Shown piece by piece: positions 9,020-18,310 of a stretch of DNA of 64,000 nt (positions within the stretch are counted from its first letter, which is position 1; each line of letters starts with the position of its first letter). Origin of the DNA: Anaerolineales bacterium (lineage in GTDB: Bacteria; Chloroflexota; Anaerolineae; Anaerolineales; Villigracilaceae); contig JABTUU010000002.1 of NCBI GenBank assembly GCA_015075275.1, positions 558,001 to 622,000 of the forward strand. Reading direction: 5' to 3'. Under the pieces are notes generated by a model. It was given only the letters and a program-made list of their open reading frames with translations, was not told the origin of the DNA and made no database searches. The translations under genes were made by a program, and so were the position numbers.

Positions 9020-11011
9020 CTATGGCGCGGGCCGTAATGCCGGCTGCAGACTGCTGCGCGGCAATAAAAAGCCGTCGGGGAGCTCGATGGGCGTAAGCGA
9101 GGCGCCAGCTTCAAGGTCCGTGAGAGGCGCGTAGTATAGAGCCGAGTTGCCGCTGTCAAATTTTTGAAAGGCAAATAAGACGTATTTGCCATCAGGGCTA
9201 AAGCGCGCGTCGCGGTAACAACATGCGCCTTCAATGGGGTTAAGGAGCGTTTTTCGGTGAGTTGCGCTGTCGTATAAATAGAGATCGCCATAACCATTAT
9301 TGCGAACGTCATCGTTTAACAGAAATAACGCCTCGCCATTCCAGTCGAAACTTGTGATTCGTTTTGCGCTTTCTTTGTTGGCGAAGGCGAAGTTCAAGCC
9401 GGGAATTTTATCGAGGCGGGTGAGTCCGATATTTGCACAATTAGAAAGGACAATGTTGAGCAATACTACTTGATCGGAAGTGATTAATTCGGTGTCAATA
9501 ATACGCGCGGCAAGACGCTTCATATCGTTGGACCAAAGCGCTTCGCGGAATGGGAAGGTGGAGTAGAAGCAGTTATCTTTTCTCGCCGTCAGGTTGAAGC
9601 GCGTGTCCATTTTCTTCAGCGCATCTATATCAAATGGGAGAATATTAAGCGTGCGTTGAACGCTGATCGCGACGTAGGCTCCGTCTGGCGAGACGCGAAA
9701 CCCTTCCAGCGTTTCGCCAAGGTTGAAGCAGACGATTTGTTCAACGCGTTTCGTGTCGCCATACACCATGAAAGCGCAATTGCGCGATAGGTAGACCAGC
9801 CGATTGTCAGAAATCCATTGCAGATTTGTTTTGGCTGAATTTTCCGTTCGCACTTGTATCAATTCGCTTCCATCTACATTCATAAAGTACAGCTCATTTC
9901 CTGAGAGGAAGGCAATCTGATCCGCTCCGCCGGGCGCGAGCGGTATGTTTGGAATAATGTTTGTCGCGGTAGGCATGATTGTCGGCGTTGGAACTGGTAT
10001 GTCAGTGGGGGGAATAGTTGTAGGACTAACAATGGGGATTTCGGTCGGCGTTGAAGCGGAAGCAGCAAAAGGCAATCGTTCGCGCATAGCGAGAGTCCCG
10101 AATATCAACATCGAAAGCGCGATGCCGACGCCGATCCACAGCGCTTTTGGAATCGCAGTTCGTGCGCGCGACAAGGTTGAAGGCGGAACTGATTGTTCAT
10201 CGCCAAACGCTGCGCGGCTTAATGCGCGCGCAAGGTCGAGCGCGTCGCGATAACGTTGTTCCTTGTCTTTCGCCATCGCAGTTTTGACGATAGTGTCTAC
10301 TTCGGAGGGCAGGTCTGGTCTTAATTTTAAAATATCAGGAACGGGTTCGTTGAGATGACGGAGCGTAACGCCGATTACCGTCGTGCCGTCATAGGGACGT
10401 TCGCCGGTTAACATTTCGTATAAAATCGCGCCAAGCCCGTAGATATCGGTGCGGCGATCTACTCGCTCGCCGCGCGCCTGTTCGGGACTGATGTAAGCGG
10501 GCGTGCCTATGATCTCGTTGCCCGTGATGGAAACCGCCGACTCGGTCAATTTAGCGATTCCGAAATCGGACAGATAAGGATTGTTGTCGCTGTCGAAAAG
10601 GACATTATCTGGTTTGATGTCGCGATGAACGATGTTGCGCGCATGGGCGTAATCGAGCGCGGAGGCGAGCTTTCCGATGATTGACGCGGCTTCCTGAAGC
10701 GAGAGTTTCCCCTTTTTAATCTTGTCCGAAAGCGTGCCTCCGGGCATGTAGCGCATCACAAAAAAGGGCTGATTCTCTTCTTCGCCTACGTCGTAGACTG
10801 GCACAATCGCCGGATGTTCGAGCGACGCGATTAACTTTAATTCGCGTTTAAAGCGAGAGCGGTTGAGCAGGTTGTTCTGCAACTCGCGCGGCAACATCTT
10901 GATCGCCACTTCGCGATTCGAACTTGGGTCTTGAGCGCGATACGTTGCCGCCATTCCGCCCTGCCCAAACGCCGATTTAATCTTATACCTGCCGATTTTG
11001 TCAGGAAACAT
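9020..11011 (-). CDS. Ser/Thr protein kinase with extracellular TolB-like propeller
   Basis: 663 residues. The Hanks-type kinase domain (about 9-265) has GQGGMAATY, VAIK with Lys38, HRDIKPDN with Asp131 and DFG with Asp149, so it should be active. One membrane helix (about 290-310) and a Pro/Thr/Ile-rich linker (about 318-355) lead to an outer C-terminal domain with repeated propeller-like blades (SPDGAYVAIS, SPDGKYVLFAF), as in WD40-like PD40 repeats. The arrangement suggests a membrane sensor kinase. Many Chloroflexota kinases share this layout. A TATACT lies ten bases before the ATG. Confidence 0.9.
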   Translation of the reverse strand: MFPDKIGRYKIKSAFGQGGMAATYRAQDPSSNREVAIKMLPRELQNNLLNRSRFKRELKLIASLEHPAIVPVYDVGEEENQPFFVMRYMPGGTLSDKIKKGKLSLQEAASIIGKLASALDYAHARNIVHRDIKPDNVLFDSDNNPYLSDFGIAKLTESAVSITGNEIIGTPAYISPEQARGERVDRRTDIYGLGAILYEMLTGERPYDGTTVIGVTLRHLNEPVPDILKLRPDLPSEVDTIVKTAMAKDKEQRYRDALDLARALSRAAFGDEQSVPPSTLSRARTAIPKALWIGVGIALSMLIFGTLAMRERLPFAASASTPTEIPIVSPTTIPPTDIPVPTPTIMPTATNIIPNIPLAPGGADQIAFLSGNELYFMNVDGSELIQVRTENSAKTNLQWISDNRLVYLSRNCAFMVYGDTKRVEQIVCFNLGETLEGFRVSPDGAYVAISVQRTLNILPFDIDALKKMDTRFNLTARKDNCFYSTFPFREALWSNDMKRLAARIIDTELITSDQVVLLNIVLSNCANIGLTRLDKIPGLNFAFANKESAKRITSFDWNGEALFLLNDDVRNNGYGDLYLYDSATHRKTLLNPIEGACCYRDARFSPDGKYVLFAFQKFDSGNSALYYAPLTDLEAGASLTPIELPDGFLLPRSSLQPALRPAP

Positions 11012-11049
11012 ACCCTCTCAAGTATATCAAAAGTAGAAGCGTACGCAAA

Positions 11050-11075
11050 CGCCGGGAGAGGGCATTCTCCCGGCG
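11050..11075 (-). terminator. Hairpin after folD
   Basis: CGCCGGGAGA (11050-11059) pairs with TCTCCCGGCG (11066-11075), with only a short T run on the minus strand. It lies between folD and the kinase gene and is a plausible but weak folD terminator. Confidence 0.6.
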
Positions 11076-11102
11076 AATTTCTCCGCTATTTTATTTGAGG
11101 GG

Positions 11103-11981
11103 TTACGGATCTTGCATTTCTGCTGCGCGGAGGGTGTTGCGCATGAGCATGGCGATCGTCATCGGTCCTACCCCGCCCGGCACCGGCGTGATGAATCCTG
11201 CGGCTTCCTTTGCTTCCTCAAAATTGACGTCGCCCACAAGACGGTAGCCGCTTTTCCTCGTCGCGTCCGGCTTGGAATTAATGCCTACGTCAATGATCGC
11301 TGCGCCGGGTTTTATCCAATCGCCGCGCACGAATTCCGCTTTGCCGATGGCGGCGATGAGAATATCCGCGCCGCGCACAACGTCCGGTAAATCTTTTGTG
11401 CGTGAATGGCACACGGTGACGGTGGCATTTTTGCCGATGAGCAAGAGCGCCGCCGGCATGCCTACAATATTTGAACGACCCAGCACGACCGCGTTAGCGC
11501 CCTCAATTTGCACGCCTGCTTGTTCGAGAAGGTAGATGCACCCTGCCGGCGTACAAGGGACGAATAACGGTTCGCGTCCTTTTTGCGCCAGCCGGCCAAT
11601 ATTAAGCGGCGAGAATCCATCCACGTCTTTATTCGCGCCGATCAGTTGTAGAACGCGCTCTTCGTTTATGTGAGACGGCAGCGGCAGCTGCGTCAAAATC
11701 CCATGAACGGCTGGGTCGTCGTTCAATGCTGTGACGACCTTTTCCAACTCTTCCTGCGAAATATCGCCGGGCAAGTTCCGGCTTATCGAGCCCATGCCTA
11801 ATTCGGCGCAGGCTTTTTGTTTGGATAAAACATACGTCGCTGAATCCATACGATCGCCTACCAATACAGTGGCGAGCGTCGGCTTCGTTTTCCCGGCGGC
11901 AAGACGTTCTGCCGCCGCCGCGGCGACTTGGACGCGCAATTGTTGCGCGATCGCTTTTCCATCAATCAGTTGGGCTGTCAT
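11103..11981 (-). CDS. folD: Bifunctional methylenetetrahydrofolate dehydrogenase / methenyl-THF cyclohydrolase
   Basis: 292 residues, the usual length. Conserved residues include Tyr50 and catalytic Lys54 in the run YVLSKQKA, DVDGFSPLNIGRL in the substrate site, and the C-terminal PGGVGPMTIAML. FolD interconverts one-carbon units on tetrahydrofolate in the cytoplasm, which links it to the glycine cleavage genes and folP elsewhere in the window. The start at 11981 has an excellent TAGGAGG ribosome-binding site, and a TACAAT candidate -10 box lies 30 bases further upstream on the minus strand. Confidence 0.97.
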   Translation of the reverse strand: MTAQLIDGKAIAQQLRVQVAAAAAERLAAGKTKPTLATVLVGDRMDSATYVLSKQKACAELGMGSISRNLPGDISQEELEKVVTALNDDPAVHGILTQLPLPSHINEERVLQLIGANKDVDGFSPLNIGRLAQKGREPLFVPCTPAGCIYLLEQAGVQIEGANAVVLGRSNIVGMPAALLLIGKNATVTVCHSRTKDLPDVVRGADILIAAIGKAEFVRGDWIKPGAAIIDVGINSKPDATRKSGYRLVGDVNFEEAKEAAGFITPVPGGVGPMTIAMLMRNTLRAAEMQDP

Positions 11982-12056
11982 GGCGTTCCTCCTAAAGTTG
12001 ACGTCGCTCTTATTGTACAGCCTGTTCCTCGATCCCCCTAGTGACGCTTATCATCT

Positions 12057-13322
12057 CTATAAGATGACGCTTTGCAGCGCATCGCCAGATTCGGTAATGC
12101 GAATTTCATCTACCTCGTTCCAGCGCGGCGACTCGGCAAACGCTTGCACGCGCAGGTAATTTCCGGTAAACCCCTCCATGCGCCAGCCGCGCTCGCTCAT
12201 CGCCGAGGTCGATTCCCATAACGCGGACGCTTTCCGCCCGATAAATTTCTGACGATACGATTTTGCCGACTCGTCCAGAACGGCATGCAAGATGTGATTC
12301 CGTTCCTTTCGGGCTTCAAGCGGAATCTGATTCTTCATCTTTGCCGCCCCGGTGCCCGGGCGCGACGAGTAGGTGAAAACGTGTCCGCCGGCGAAGTCCA
12401 TCTCTTTGACGAAGTCAAGCGTTTGCGCGAACTCTTCTTCAGTTTCGCCGGGAAAGCCGGCAATAATGTCGGTTGTGATCGCAACGCCGGGAATCGCCGC
12501 GCGCGCAGCGGCGATCAACTCACGGAATGGCGCGGCGCGAGTATGACGGCGCATCCGTCTGAGAGTCGCGTCATTCCCTGCTTGGAGCGGCAGGTGGAGG
12601 TGCGGCATAAGGCGGGCGTCTTCCCAGAGCGCGAAGAATTCAACGCTTAAGTCCCAGGGTTCAAGCGAAGAAAGCCGCAGGCGCGGCGCATCCGTTTCGC
12701 GCAAAATCGCTTCGATGAGTTGAGTCAAGTGTAGATTGAACTCGTATCCCCACGAGCCGAGATGCACGCCCGTTAGGACGATCTCTTTCGCGCCGCCGTC
12801 GAGCGCAAACTGAATATCGTGAACGACATCGGCAATCTTGCGGCTGCGCGCTTCGCCGCGCGCGACGGTGGTGATGCAAAATGTGCATTGGTTGTTGCAG
12901 CCGTCTTGCGCTTTAATGAAGGCGCGCGTGCGACGATGTAGTCCGGGCAACGGCTGACGCGCAAGCGGCTCCAGATCAAACGTTTCTTGCGGAAGTTCGA
13001 GGATGTCGGCGACAAGATGGTCTTTGCGGTCGTTCGCGACGACGCGTTTCACGCTGGGCAGTTGCAACGCGCGTTCGGGTTGAAGCGTCGTCCAACAGCC
13101 GGTGGCAACGATGTCTTCTACGCCGGCGCGAGAGATGCGACGGATGCGATTACGCGAAACAGAGACGGCATCGCTGGTTACTGCGCATGTGTTGACAACC
13201 GCCATGTCGGCGAGTTCGGCGGAAGCGACGATCTCATGTCCGGCGGCGCGAAATCCACGCGCCATATGTTCAATCTCGCTTTGATTGAGGCGGCAACCGA
13301 TGGTGTCGAGGAAAATTTTCAT
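12057..13322 (-). CDS. mtaB: tRNA t6A37 methylthiotransferase
   Basis: 421 residues. The N-terminal UPF0004 domain carries cluster cysteines Cys10, Cys46 and Cys76. The radical SAM domain has Cys142, Cys146 and Cys149 (CNNQCTFC), and a TRAM-like end follows. Length and motifs fit MtaB, which converts t6A to ms2t6A at tRNA position 37, rather than MiaB or RimO. The start codon overlaps the stop of the upstream lipoprotein gene as ATGA, suggesting translational coupling within the operon. Confidence 0.93.
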   Translation of the reverse strand: MKIFLDTIGCRLNQSEIEHMARGFRAAGHEIVASAELADMAVVNTCAVTSDAVSVSRNRIRRISRAGVEDIVATGCWTTLQPERALQLPSVKRVVANDRKDHLVADILELPQETFDLEPLARQPLPGLHRRTRAFIKAQDGCNNQCTFCITTVARGEARSRKIADVVHDIQFALDGGAKEIVLTGVHLGSWGYEFNLHLTQLIEAILRETDAPRLRLSSLEPWDLSVEFFALWEDARLMPHLHLPLQAGNDATLRRMRRHTRAAPFRELIAAARAAIPGVAITTDIIAGFPGETEEEFAQTLDFVKEMDFAGGHVFTYSSRPGTGAAKMKNQIPLEARKERNHILHAVLDESAKSYRQKFIGRKASALWESTSAMSERGWRMEGFTGNYLRVQAFAESPRWNEVDEIRITESGDALQSVIL

Positions 13323-13954
13323 GGTTGCAACGCTATAAAATTATCGAACAATAAATCGGCGCCGGGTTGGGCGAACGAACCCGCCAGTACGCCTACATCG
13401 CCGCCGGCAAGGTCAGCGTCTTTGGCGCCGGCGATGAGATTGTAGTTAATATAGAACGTGAGCGAATCGCCGATACAATCGGCGCGCAGATGATTGACGG
13501 AATCAGCCTGAATTAGTTCGGAGGCTTGCATTTCATTCTGCCCTAACAGCGTCATTTGTCCGGCGATAAACTTCCCGATGGCGTAGTATCCATCGTTTGA
13601 GATCATGAAGAAGTAGTAATCGCCTTTTTGATAGCGGCAGATGATGGCGGCGCGATTTTCCGTTGGACCTCCCAGACGTGCGACGTCTACTTCGATGCGC
13701 GCGTCGCGAAAATCTTTTTGCGGCGTAGACCAGAAATTCATCTGCGGCTGGCGAACCAGCATACGGTATCCGCCTTGATCGTAATCCATAACGCCGATCT
13801 CGTTGGCGAGTCGACGCCAGCCGCTTTCGTTGTTTTCAAATTCATCCTGAAAGAGAACCGTCCCCGAAGGCGGCAGAGGCGTTGAAGCGGCGGAAGCAGG
13901 AACGCATGCGGCAAGCAGGAAAACGATCATACCGAGGATATACGAAGACTTCAT
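13319..13954 (-). CDS. Lipoprotein with LamG/DUF1080-like domain
   Basis: 211 residues from the ATG at 13954. A short signal peptide ends in the lipobox LLAAC. The rest is a beta-rich domain (LFQDEFENNESGW, AAIICRYQKGDYYFFMIS, LRADCIGDSLTFYIN) like the concanavalin-type domains that bind sugars. It resembles the lipoprotein at 43390-44193. An alternative TTG start at 13981, with AAAGG upstream, would couple directly to the TPR gene, but the ATG gives a better signal peptide. The gene sits between the TPR gene and mtaB in one operon. Role unknown. Confidence 0.8.
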   Translation of the reverse strand: MKSSYILGMIVFLLAACVPASAASTPLPPSGTVLFQDEFENNESGWRRLANEIGVMDYDQGGYRMLVRQPQMNFWSTPQKDFRDARIEVDVARLGGPTENRAAIICRYQKGDYYFFMISNDGYYAIGKFIAGQMTLLGQNEMQASELIQADSVNHLRADCIGDSLTFYINYNLIAGAKDADLAGGDVGVLAGSFAQPGADLLFDNFIALQP

Positions 13955-13977
13955 GCGGTGAATTTTATCACGCTGGG

Positions 13978-15357
13978 TCAAGGAAGCCTTTGACGTAGAA
14001 CTGCGTCGGCGTCGGGGTTTCCGAGATCGCGCGCGTGAATTAAGCTTTCGAACGCGCGTGGGCGGTCGCCGATTTGAAGATAAGTCAGGCCGAGATGAAA
14101 GCGAACGGAGGCATTCAACGGGTCAATTTTCAGCGCGTCTAAGAGCGCCCGTTCCGATTCAGGATAACGCCCGGCGAGATACAGCAGCCATCCTAACGTA
14201 TCGAGGGTATCCGCATCGCGTACAATGACCACGGCGCGCTGCGCGGCGGGGACGCCCATATCGTCCAATCGAATGCCTTGCCGCCCGCAAAATTCCGCAA
14301 GCGCGCGCCAATAGTCAGCGCTTTCTGGCGCAAGCGCAACTGCGTATTCGAACGCGTCTAATGCACGGATTAGGTCGCCGCTTAGCGCGTAGGCGTTGCC
14401 CAACGAAACGAAACGCACGGGATCATCCGGCGCAAGTTGCGCGGAAGATTCAAATTCGCTCGTTGCGCGGCGCTGATCGCCGATCCGTTGGAAGTACATG
14501 CCGCGTAGGCTGCGCACAATGGACGAATTCGGATTCAATCCTAATGCGCGATTTAATTCCGCGTCTCCGGCGCGCCCTGTGCGCTGATTTGCCTCTCCCA
14601 GCCAAGCCCACGCCTCAGCGTTTGTCTCGTCTGCGCGGATAGCGGATTGGAACGCAGCGCGCGCCAAACTCCATTCGTTTACTGAGCCGAGTCCTGCTCC
14701 AATGACGACGAATTTCTGCGAAGGCGAATCCGCTGAAGAAGCTTTACTCAAGGCGGAATGAAGCGTTTGGGCCGGCGCGACAAATTGAGGGTCGAGGTTG
14801 GAAGCGGCGAGCAGTTCGGACGTTGCGTGTTCGGGATCAGTGAGCGCCAATAATAGTCCAAGGCGATAATGCGCCGGAGCATCTTGCGGGCGCTGGACGG
14901 CTTGCATTTGTAGATAGCGCGCGGCGCTCTCGAACTCTTCTTGCAATAACGCTGCGCCCGCCAGCCGCGAATACAATTCGTTTGAGATCTTCCCTGCAAC
15001 AAAAGCCTGATTCCAAATTTCGCTCGCGCGCGCCGTATCGCCGTTTAGGTAGTTCACGTCGCCCCATGCCGTCCAGCCTTCGGCGGAAAGCGCGCCTTTG
15101 TTGAATGCGGCGAAATACATTGCGTCGGCGGAGGCGTACTCTTCCGCATGATAGTAGGCGCGTCCAGCCAGTTCGTACAGATCGGCACGCCACGGCAAAA
15201 GCCGCGCCGACTTGGCGTAGCGACTTGCCTTATCGGCGTACGTCGCCGCCGCTTCGGCTTGACGGATTTGCAAGTATCCGCTCCAGACGATTGGCATGGA
15301 AACCGCCAGAAAAAGCAGTAGAAAGATAAGCGCCGATCTTGCGGCAGTGCGTCGCAT
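13978..15357 (-). CDS. Membrane-anchored TPR-repeat protein
   Basis: 459 residues. An N-terminal helix (about 9-27) anchors the protein, and the remainder is made of tetratricopeptide repeats, for example AEAWAWLGEANQRTGRAGDA and RFVSLGNAYALSGDLIRAL. TPR arrays mediate protein contacts, probably outside the membrane here. It is the first gene of an operon with the lipoprotein and mtaB. A TATAAT ends exactly seven bases before the A of the ATG, and no ribosome-binding site is visible. Confidence 0.85.
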   Translation of the reverse strand: MRRTAARSALIFLLLFLAVSMPIVWSGYLQIRQAEAAATYADKASRYAKSARLLPWRADLYELAGRAYYHAEEYASADAMYFAAFNKGALSAEGWTAWGDVNYLNGDTARASEIWNQAFVAGKISNELYSRLAGAALLQEEFESAARYLQMQAVQRPQDAPAHYRLGLLLALTDPEHATSELLAASNLDPQFVAPAQTLHSALSKASSADSPSQKFVVIGAGLGSVNEWSLARAAFQSAIRADETNAEAWAWLGEANQRTGRAGDAELNRALGLNPNSSIVRSLRGMYFQRIGDQRRATSEFESSAQLAPDDPVRFVSLGNAYALSGDLIRALDAFEYAVALAPESADYWRALAEFCGRQGIRLDDMGVPAAQRAVVIVRDADTLDTLGWLLYLAGRYPESERALLDALKIDPLNASVRFHLGLTYLQIGDRPRAFESLIHARDLGNPDADAVLRQRLP

Positions 15358-15363
15358 AGAATG

Positions 15364-15369
15364 ATTATA
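15364..15369 (-). promoter_or_regulatory. -10 box six bases before ATG of the TPR gene
   Basis: TATAAT on the minus strand is separated from the ATG at 15357 by exactly six bases, which is the layout of a leaderless transcript. Confidence 0.6.
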
Positions 15370-15446
15370 GCCGTAAGGCGGGCGCGCGTTGAGAAAATCA
15401 TCTGGATTTACGATCTATATCATTTTTCGTTTCGGCGCTCTCCGTT

Positions 15447-15452
15447 TATAAT
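15447..15452 (+). promoter_or_regulatory. -10 box just upstream of mutS2
   Basis: TATAAT lies nine bases before the mutS2 ATG. Any leader would be about three bases long. No ribosome-binding site is visible. Confidence 0.5.
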
Positions 15453-15461
15453 TTCACCGCA

Positions 15462-17888
15462 ATGGATTCTAAAACCCTGCAAGTCCTTGAATACAACAAG
15501 ATCCGCGAACGGCTGAAAGCCTTTTGCGATTTTTCCGCTTCGATGGAACTCGCGCTCACCCTCGAGCCGACCGATTCGTTCGACCTCGCACTTGCCCGCC
15601 TCGTCGAGACAACTGAGGCGCGCTCGTTGTTTTCCACGAACGATAACATCGGCATCGGCGGCGCGCACGACATCCGCCAAGCCGTGGACCTTGCCGCGCG
15701 TGGTGGCGTTCTCGACCCTGAGCAACTGCTGGATATCAAATCCACGCTTATCTCGTGTCGTGAGTTGAAGAAATCGCTTGAGAGAAAAACAGACGAGTGC
15801 CCGCGTCTCTCCCAAATTGCGGTTGGGTTGCCCGACCCCCACGGAATCGTGGACGCGATCACCCGCATCCTCTCCGACCGCGGCGAAGTGTTGGACTCCG
15901 CCTCTCCTAAACTCGCTGACCTGCGCCGCGAGATCAAGATCGCGCATGGACGGTTGATGTCGCGCCTGCAAAAATATCTCACCGAGTCTGCGAACAAGTT
16001 GCAAGAGCCGATCATCACCCAACGCGACGGGCGTTACGTCATCCCATTGCGCGCCGAGTTCAAAGGGAGCATCAAAGCCGTCGTCCACGATCAATCCTCC
16101 AGCGGCGCGACGTTGTTCGTTGAGCCGTTGCCCGTTGTGGAACTCAACAACGAACTGCGCGAACTGGAATTGAAAGCCCGCGACGAAGAACGAAGGATCC
16201 TTGCCGAAGTTTCCGCGCAAGTCGGCGAACATGCGGAGGAATTCAAATACGGCGTTGAAAATCTCGCCATGCTTGATTTGATTTTTGCGAAAGCAAAATA
16301 TGCTGAGGAGTTGAAGGCAAGCGAGCCAGTTCTCAAAGAGTTGAAAGTTGCAGGTTCAAAGTTGAAGGAGGAAAAACCTTCAACCTTCAACATGCAAACC
16401 TTGAACCTGATCCACGCCCGCCATCCTCTGCTCGATCCTCAATCTGCCGTGCCAATTGACATCAACCCGAAAGATGGCACGCGCGCGATCATCATCACGG
16501 GTCCGAACACGGGCGGCAAAACGGTTTCACTCAAAACGGTCGGGTTGCTTGCTCTCATGGCACAAAGTGGACTGCACATCCCCGCGCAGAGCGGCTCGGA
16601 GATTCCATTTTTTCACAGCGTGTTTGCCGACATCGGCGACGAGCAATCCATCGAGCAATCGCTCAGCACGTTCAGCGGTCATATCACCAACATCATCCGC
16701 ATCCTCAAACACATTGACCATCGCTCGCTTGTCATCTTCGACGAACTCGGCGCGGGGACCGATCCGCAAGAAGGAGCGGCTCTCGCGCGCGCGATCCTGA
16801 GTCACCTGCTCGAAACGGGATGCGCGACTCTCGTCGCCACGCATTATCCCGAACTCAAAACGTTCGCGCACTCCACCGAAGGCGTGGTCAACGCGTCGCT
16901 GGAATTCGACATCAAGACTCTCCGTCCGACGTACCACCTCACGCTGGGACTCCCTGGACGCTCCAACGCGCTCCTCATCGCCCAGCGACTCGGTCTCTCC
17001 CAACCGATCATTGACTCGGCTAAGGGAGAGATTCACCCCGACGACTTGCGCGCCGACAAACTGCTCGACGACATCCGCAAGGAACGCAATCGCACCTCAC
17101 GCGAACGTCAGAAGTTGGAGAAAGCGCGCGACAAACTCGAAGCGCAAAACGCCGATCTGCAAAAACGACTCGATAAAATCGAAGACGAGCGCCGCGACGT
17201 GTTAGCCAAAGCCCGCGCCGAAGGCGAACTCGAAGTGGCGGTGTTGAGAAGCAACATTGACTCACTGAAGTCGCAACTCAAAAAAGCAAAACAGCCATTG
17301 GATGCGATCAAGACAATCGAAGAGAAGATCGAAAAAGTCGAAGAGAAAATTACAGCTCCCGCCGAACGTCAAATATCGAAGGTCGCGGAGCAATCGTCAA
17401 TCGTAAATCGTAAATCGTCAATCCAATTGGGCGAGCGAGTCACTGTCAGCGCTTTGAATGCCGAAGGTGTGGTGACAGCCCTCGGTGAGTCCGATGCGGA
17501 GGTGCAGATCGGGAGTCTGCGCGTGAGGGCGAGGATGGCGGAGTTGCATAGAAAAGGTCGGGAAGAGGAAATCCAAGAAGGAAAGAGGAAAGAGGAAAGA
17601 GCAGAAGGCAGTAAGCAGTTATCAGTCTCCAGTCCCAAGTCTCCAGGCTTGGAATTGAATCTGCGCGGCAAGTTGGTGGATGAGGGGCTCGATGAGTTGG
17701 AAAAATATTTGGAGCGCGCGTATTCGGCGGGGTTGCTGTTCGTGCGGATCGTCCACGGCAAAGGGACGGGCAAGATGCGCGACGCAGTTCGTAACGCGTT
17801 GAAGTCGAATGCGTATGTTTCTTCTTTTGAAGAGCCGAAAGATAATGAAGGCGGCGCGGGCGTGACGGTTGCGAAGATGGCAAAATGA
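15462..17888 (+). CDS. mutS2: MutS2 family ATPase/endonuclease
   Basis: 808 residues. Coiled-coil core domains are followed by the ABC-type ATPase with Walker A GPNTGGKT (347-354) and Walker B LVIFDELGAG, a long charged coiled coil (about 515-640), and a C-terminal Smr nuclease domain with LRGKLVDEGLDEL and HGKGTGKM. MutS2 acts on recombination intermediates and collided ribosomes. The gene contains three in-frame patches of short repeat DNA (16341-16409, 17391-17423, 17581-17648) that encode residues not expected in the family, the last two in the linker before the Smr domain. A TATAAT lies just upstream. Confidence 0.96.
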   Translation: MDSKTLQVLEYNKIRERLKAFCDFSASMELALTLEPTDSFDLALARLVETTEARSLFSTNDNIGIGGAHDIRQAVDLAARGGVLDPEQLLDIKSTLISCRELKKSLERKTDECPRLSQIAVGLPDPHGIVDAITRILSDRGEVLDSASPKLADLRREIKIAHGRLMSRLQKYLTESANKLQEPIITQRDGRYVIPLRAEFKGSIKAVVHDQSSSGATLFVEPLPVVELNNELRELELKARDEERRILAEVSAQVGEHAEEFKYGVENLAMLDLIFAKAKYAEELKASEPVLKELKVAGSKLKEEKPSTFNMQTLNLIHARHPLLDPQSAVPIDINPKDGTRAIIITGPNTGGKTVSLKTVGLLALMAQSGLHIPAQSGSEIPFFHSVFADIGDEQSIEQSLSTFSGHITNIIRILKHIDHRSLVIFDELGAGTDPQEGAALARAILSHLLETGCATLVATHYPELKTFAHSTEGVVNASLEFDIKTLRPTYHLTLGLPGRSNALLIAQRLGLSQPIIDSAKGEIHPDDLRADKLLDDIRKERNRTSRERQKLEKARDKLEAQNADLQKRLDKIEDERRDVLAKARAEGELEVAVLRSNIDSLKSQLKKAKQPLDAIKTIEEKIEKVEEKITAPAERQISKVAEQSSIVNRKSSIQLGERVTVSALNAEGVVTALGESDAEVQIGSLRVRARMAELHRKGREEEIQEGKRKEERAEGSKQLSVSSPKSPGLELNLRGKLVDEGLDELEKYLERAYSAGLLFVRIVHGKGTGKMRDAVRNALKSNAYVSSFEEPKDNEGGAGVTVAKMAK
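16341..16409. repeat. In-frame short-repeat patch in mutS2
   Basis: Units of the type 'gttcaaagttgaagg' are followed by their inverted form 'ccttcaaccttcaac', making a potential hairpin. It encodes about residues 294-315, just before the conserved HARHPLLD motif of the ATPase. Confidence 0.8.
17391..17423. repeat. In-frame 'cgtaaatcgtcaat' repeat in mutS2
   Basis: Tandem copies of 'tcgtcaatcgtaaatcg' encode SSIVNRKSSI in the linker between the coiled coil and the Smr part. A close relative lies at the end of the biotin carboxylase gene (25257-25285). Confidence 0.8.
17581..17648. repeat. In-frame repeat patch before the Smr domain of mutS2
   Basis: Runs of 'gaaagagg' are followed by 'cagtaagcagttatcagtct' and 'ccagtcccaagtctcc', all in frame. 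The same word families occur in intergenic DNA elsewhere in the window. Confidence 0.75.
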
Positions 17889-17959
17889 GGGAAGAGAATT
17901 AGAGGATTAGAGAATTGTCCTGAGCGAAGACGAAGGATTGGAATTGAAAGGAGTTGTTT

Positions 17960-18202
17960 ATGTCACTCGATGATGCGATCAAACAAATGACCGATGCGAT
18001 TAAAGCGGCTTGCTCAAATGCCGAGGTGAAAACGGCGAAGATGTCGGATGAGGAGGCGCGGCTTTCGGTGTACGCGCCAGCAGGGGATATGCAAAAGATC
18101 AAAGACGCGACGTTCAAGCCTGCGATAGACTTGTTGAACAACGACGGGATGGATATTCAGGTGTTCGTGTACGATAAGGACGCGCCGCCGTTAAAAGGAT
18201 GA
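17960..18202 (+). CDS. Small hypothetical protein (80 aa)
   Basis: The ATG at 17960 has a clear AAAGGAG ribosome-binding site six bases upstream. The product begins MSLDDAIKQM and is predicted soluble, with an amphipathic helix and then a beta-rich end (DIQVFVYDKD). I do not recognise a family. It follows mutS2 after 71 bases that contain repeat words ('gaattagaggattagagaat' and the 'gtcctgagcgaag' unit) and ends ahead of a clear terminator, so it is probably the last gene of the mutS2 unit. Confidence 0.7.
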   Translation: MSLDDAIKQMTDAIKAACSNAEVKTAKMSDEEARLSVYAPAGDMQKIKDATFKPAIDLLNNDGMDIQVFVYDKDAPPLKG

Positions 18203-18239
18203 GGGATGAAGAAAAGTAAACAGTGGTCAGTTGTCAGTT

Positions 18240-18266
18240 GACTCTCGAAGGTGGAGAGTCTTTTTA
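18240..18266 (+). terminator. Rho-independent terminator
   Basis: GACTCTC (18240-18246) pairs with GAGAGTC (18254-18260) and is followed by TTTTTA. It ends the mutS2 transcription unit. Repeat words ('gtcagttgtcagttg') sit just upstream. Confidence 0.8.
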
Positions 18267-18310
18267 TTGAATCAATCAGTGAAAATCCGTGAAATCAGTG
18301 GAAAAGATTT

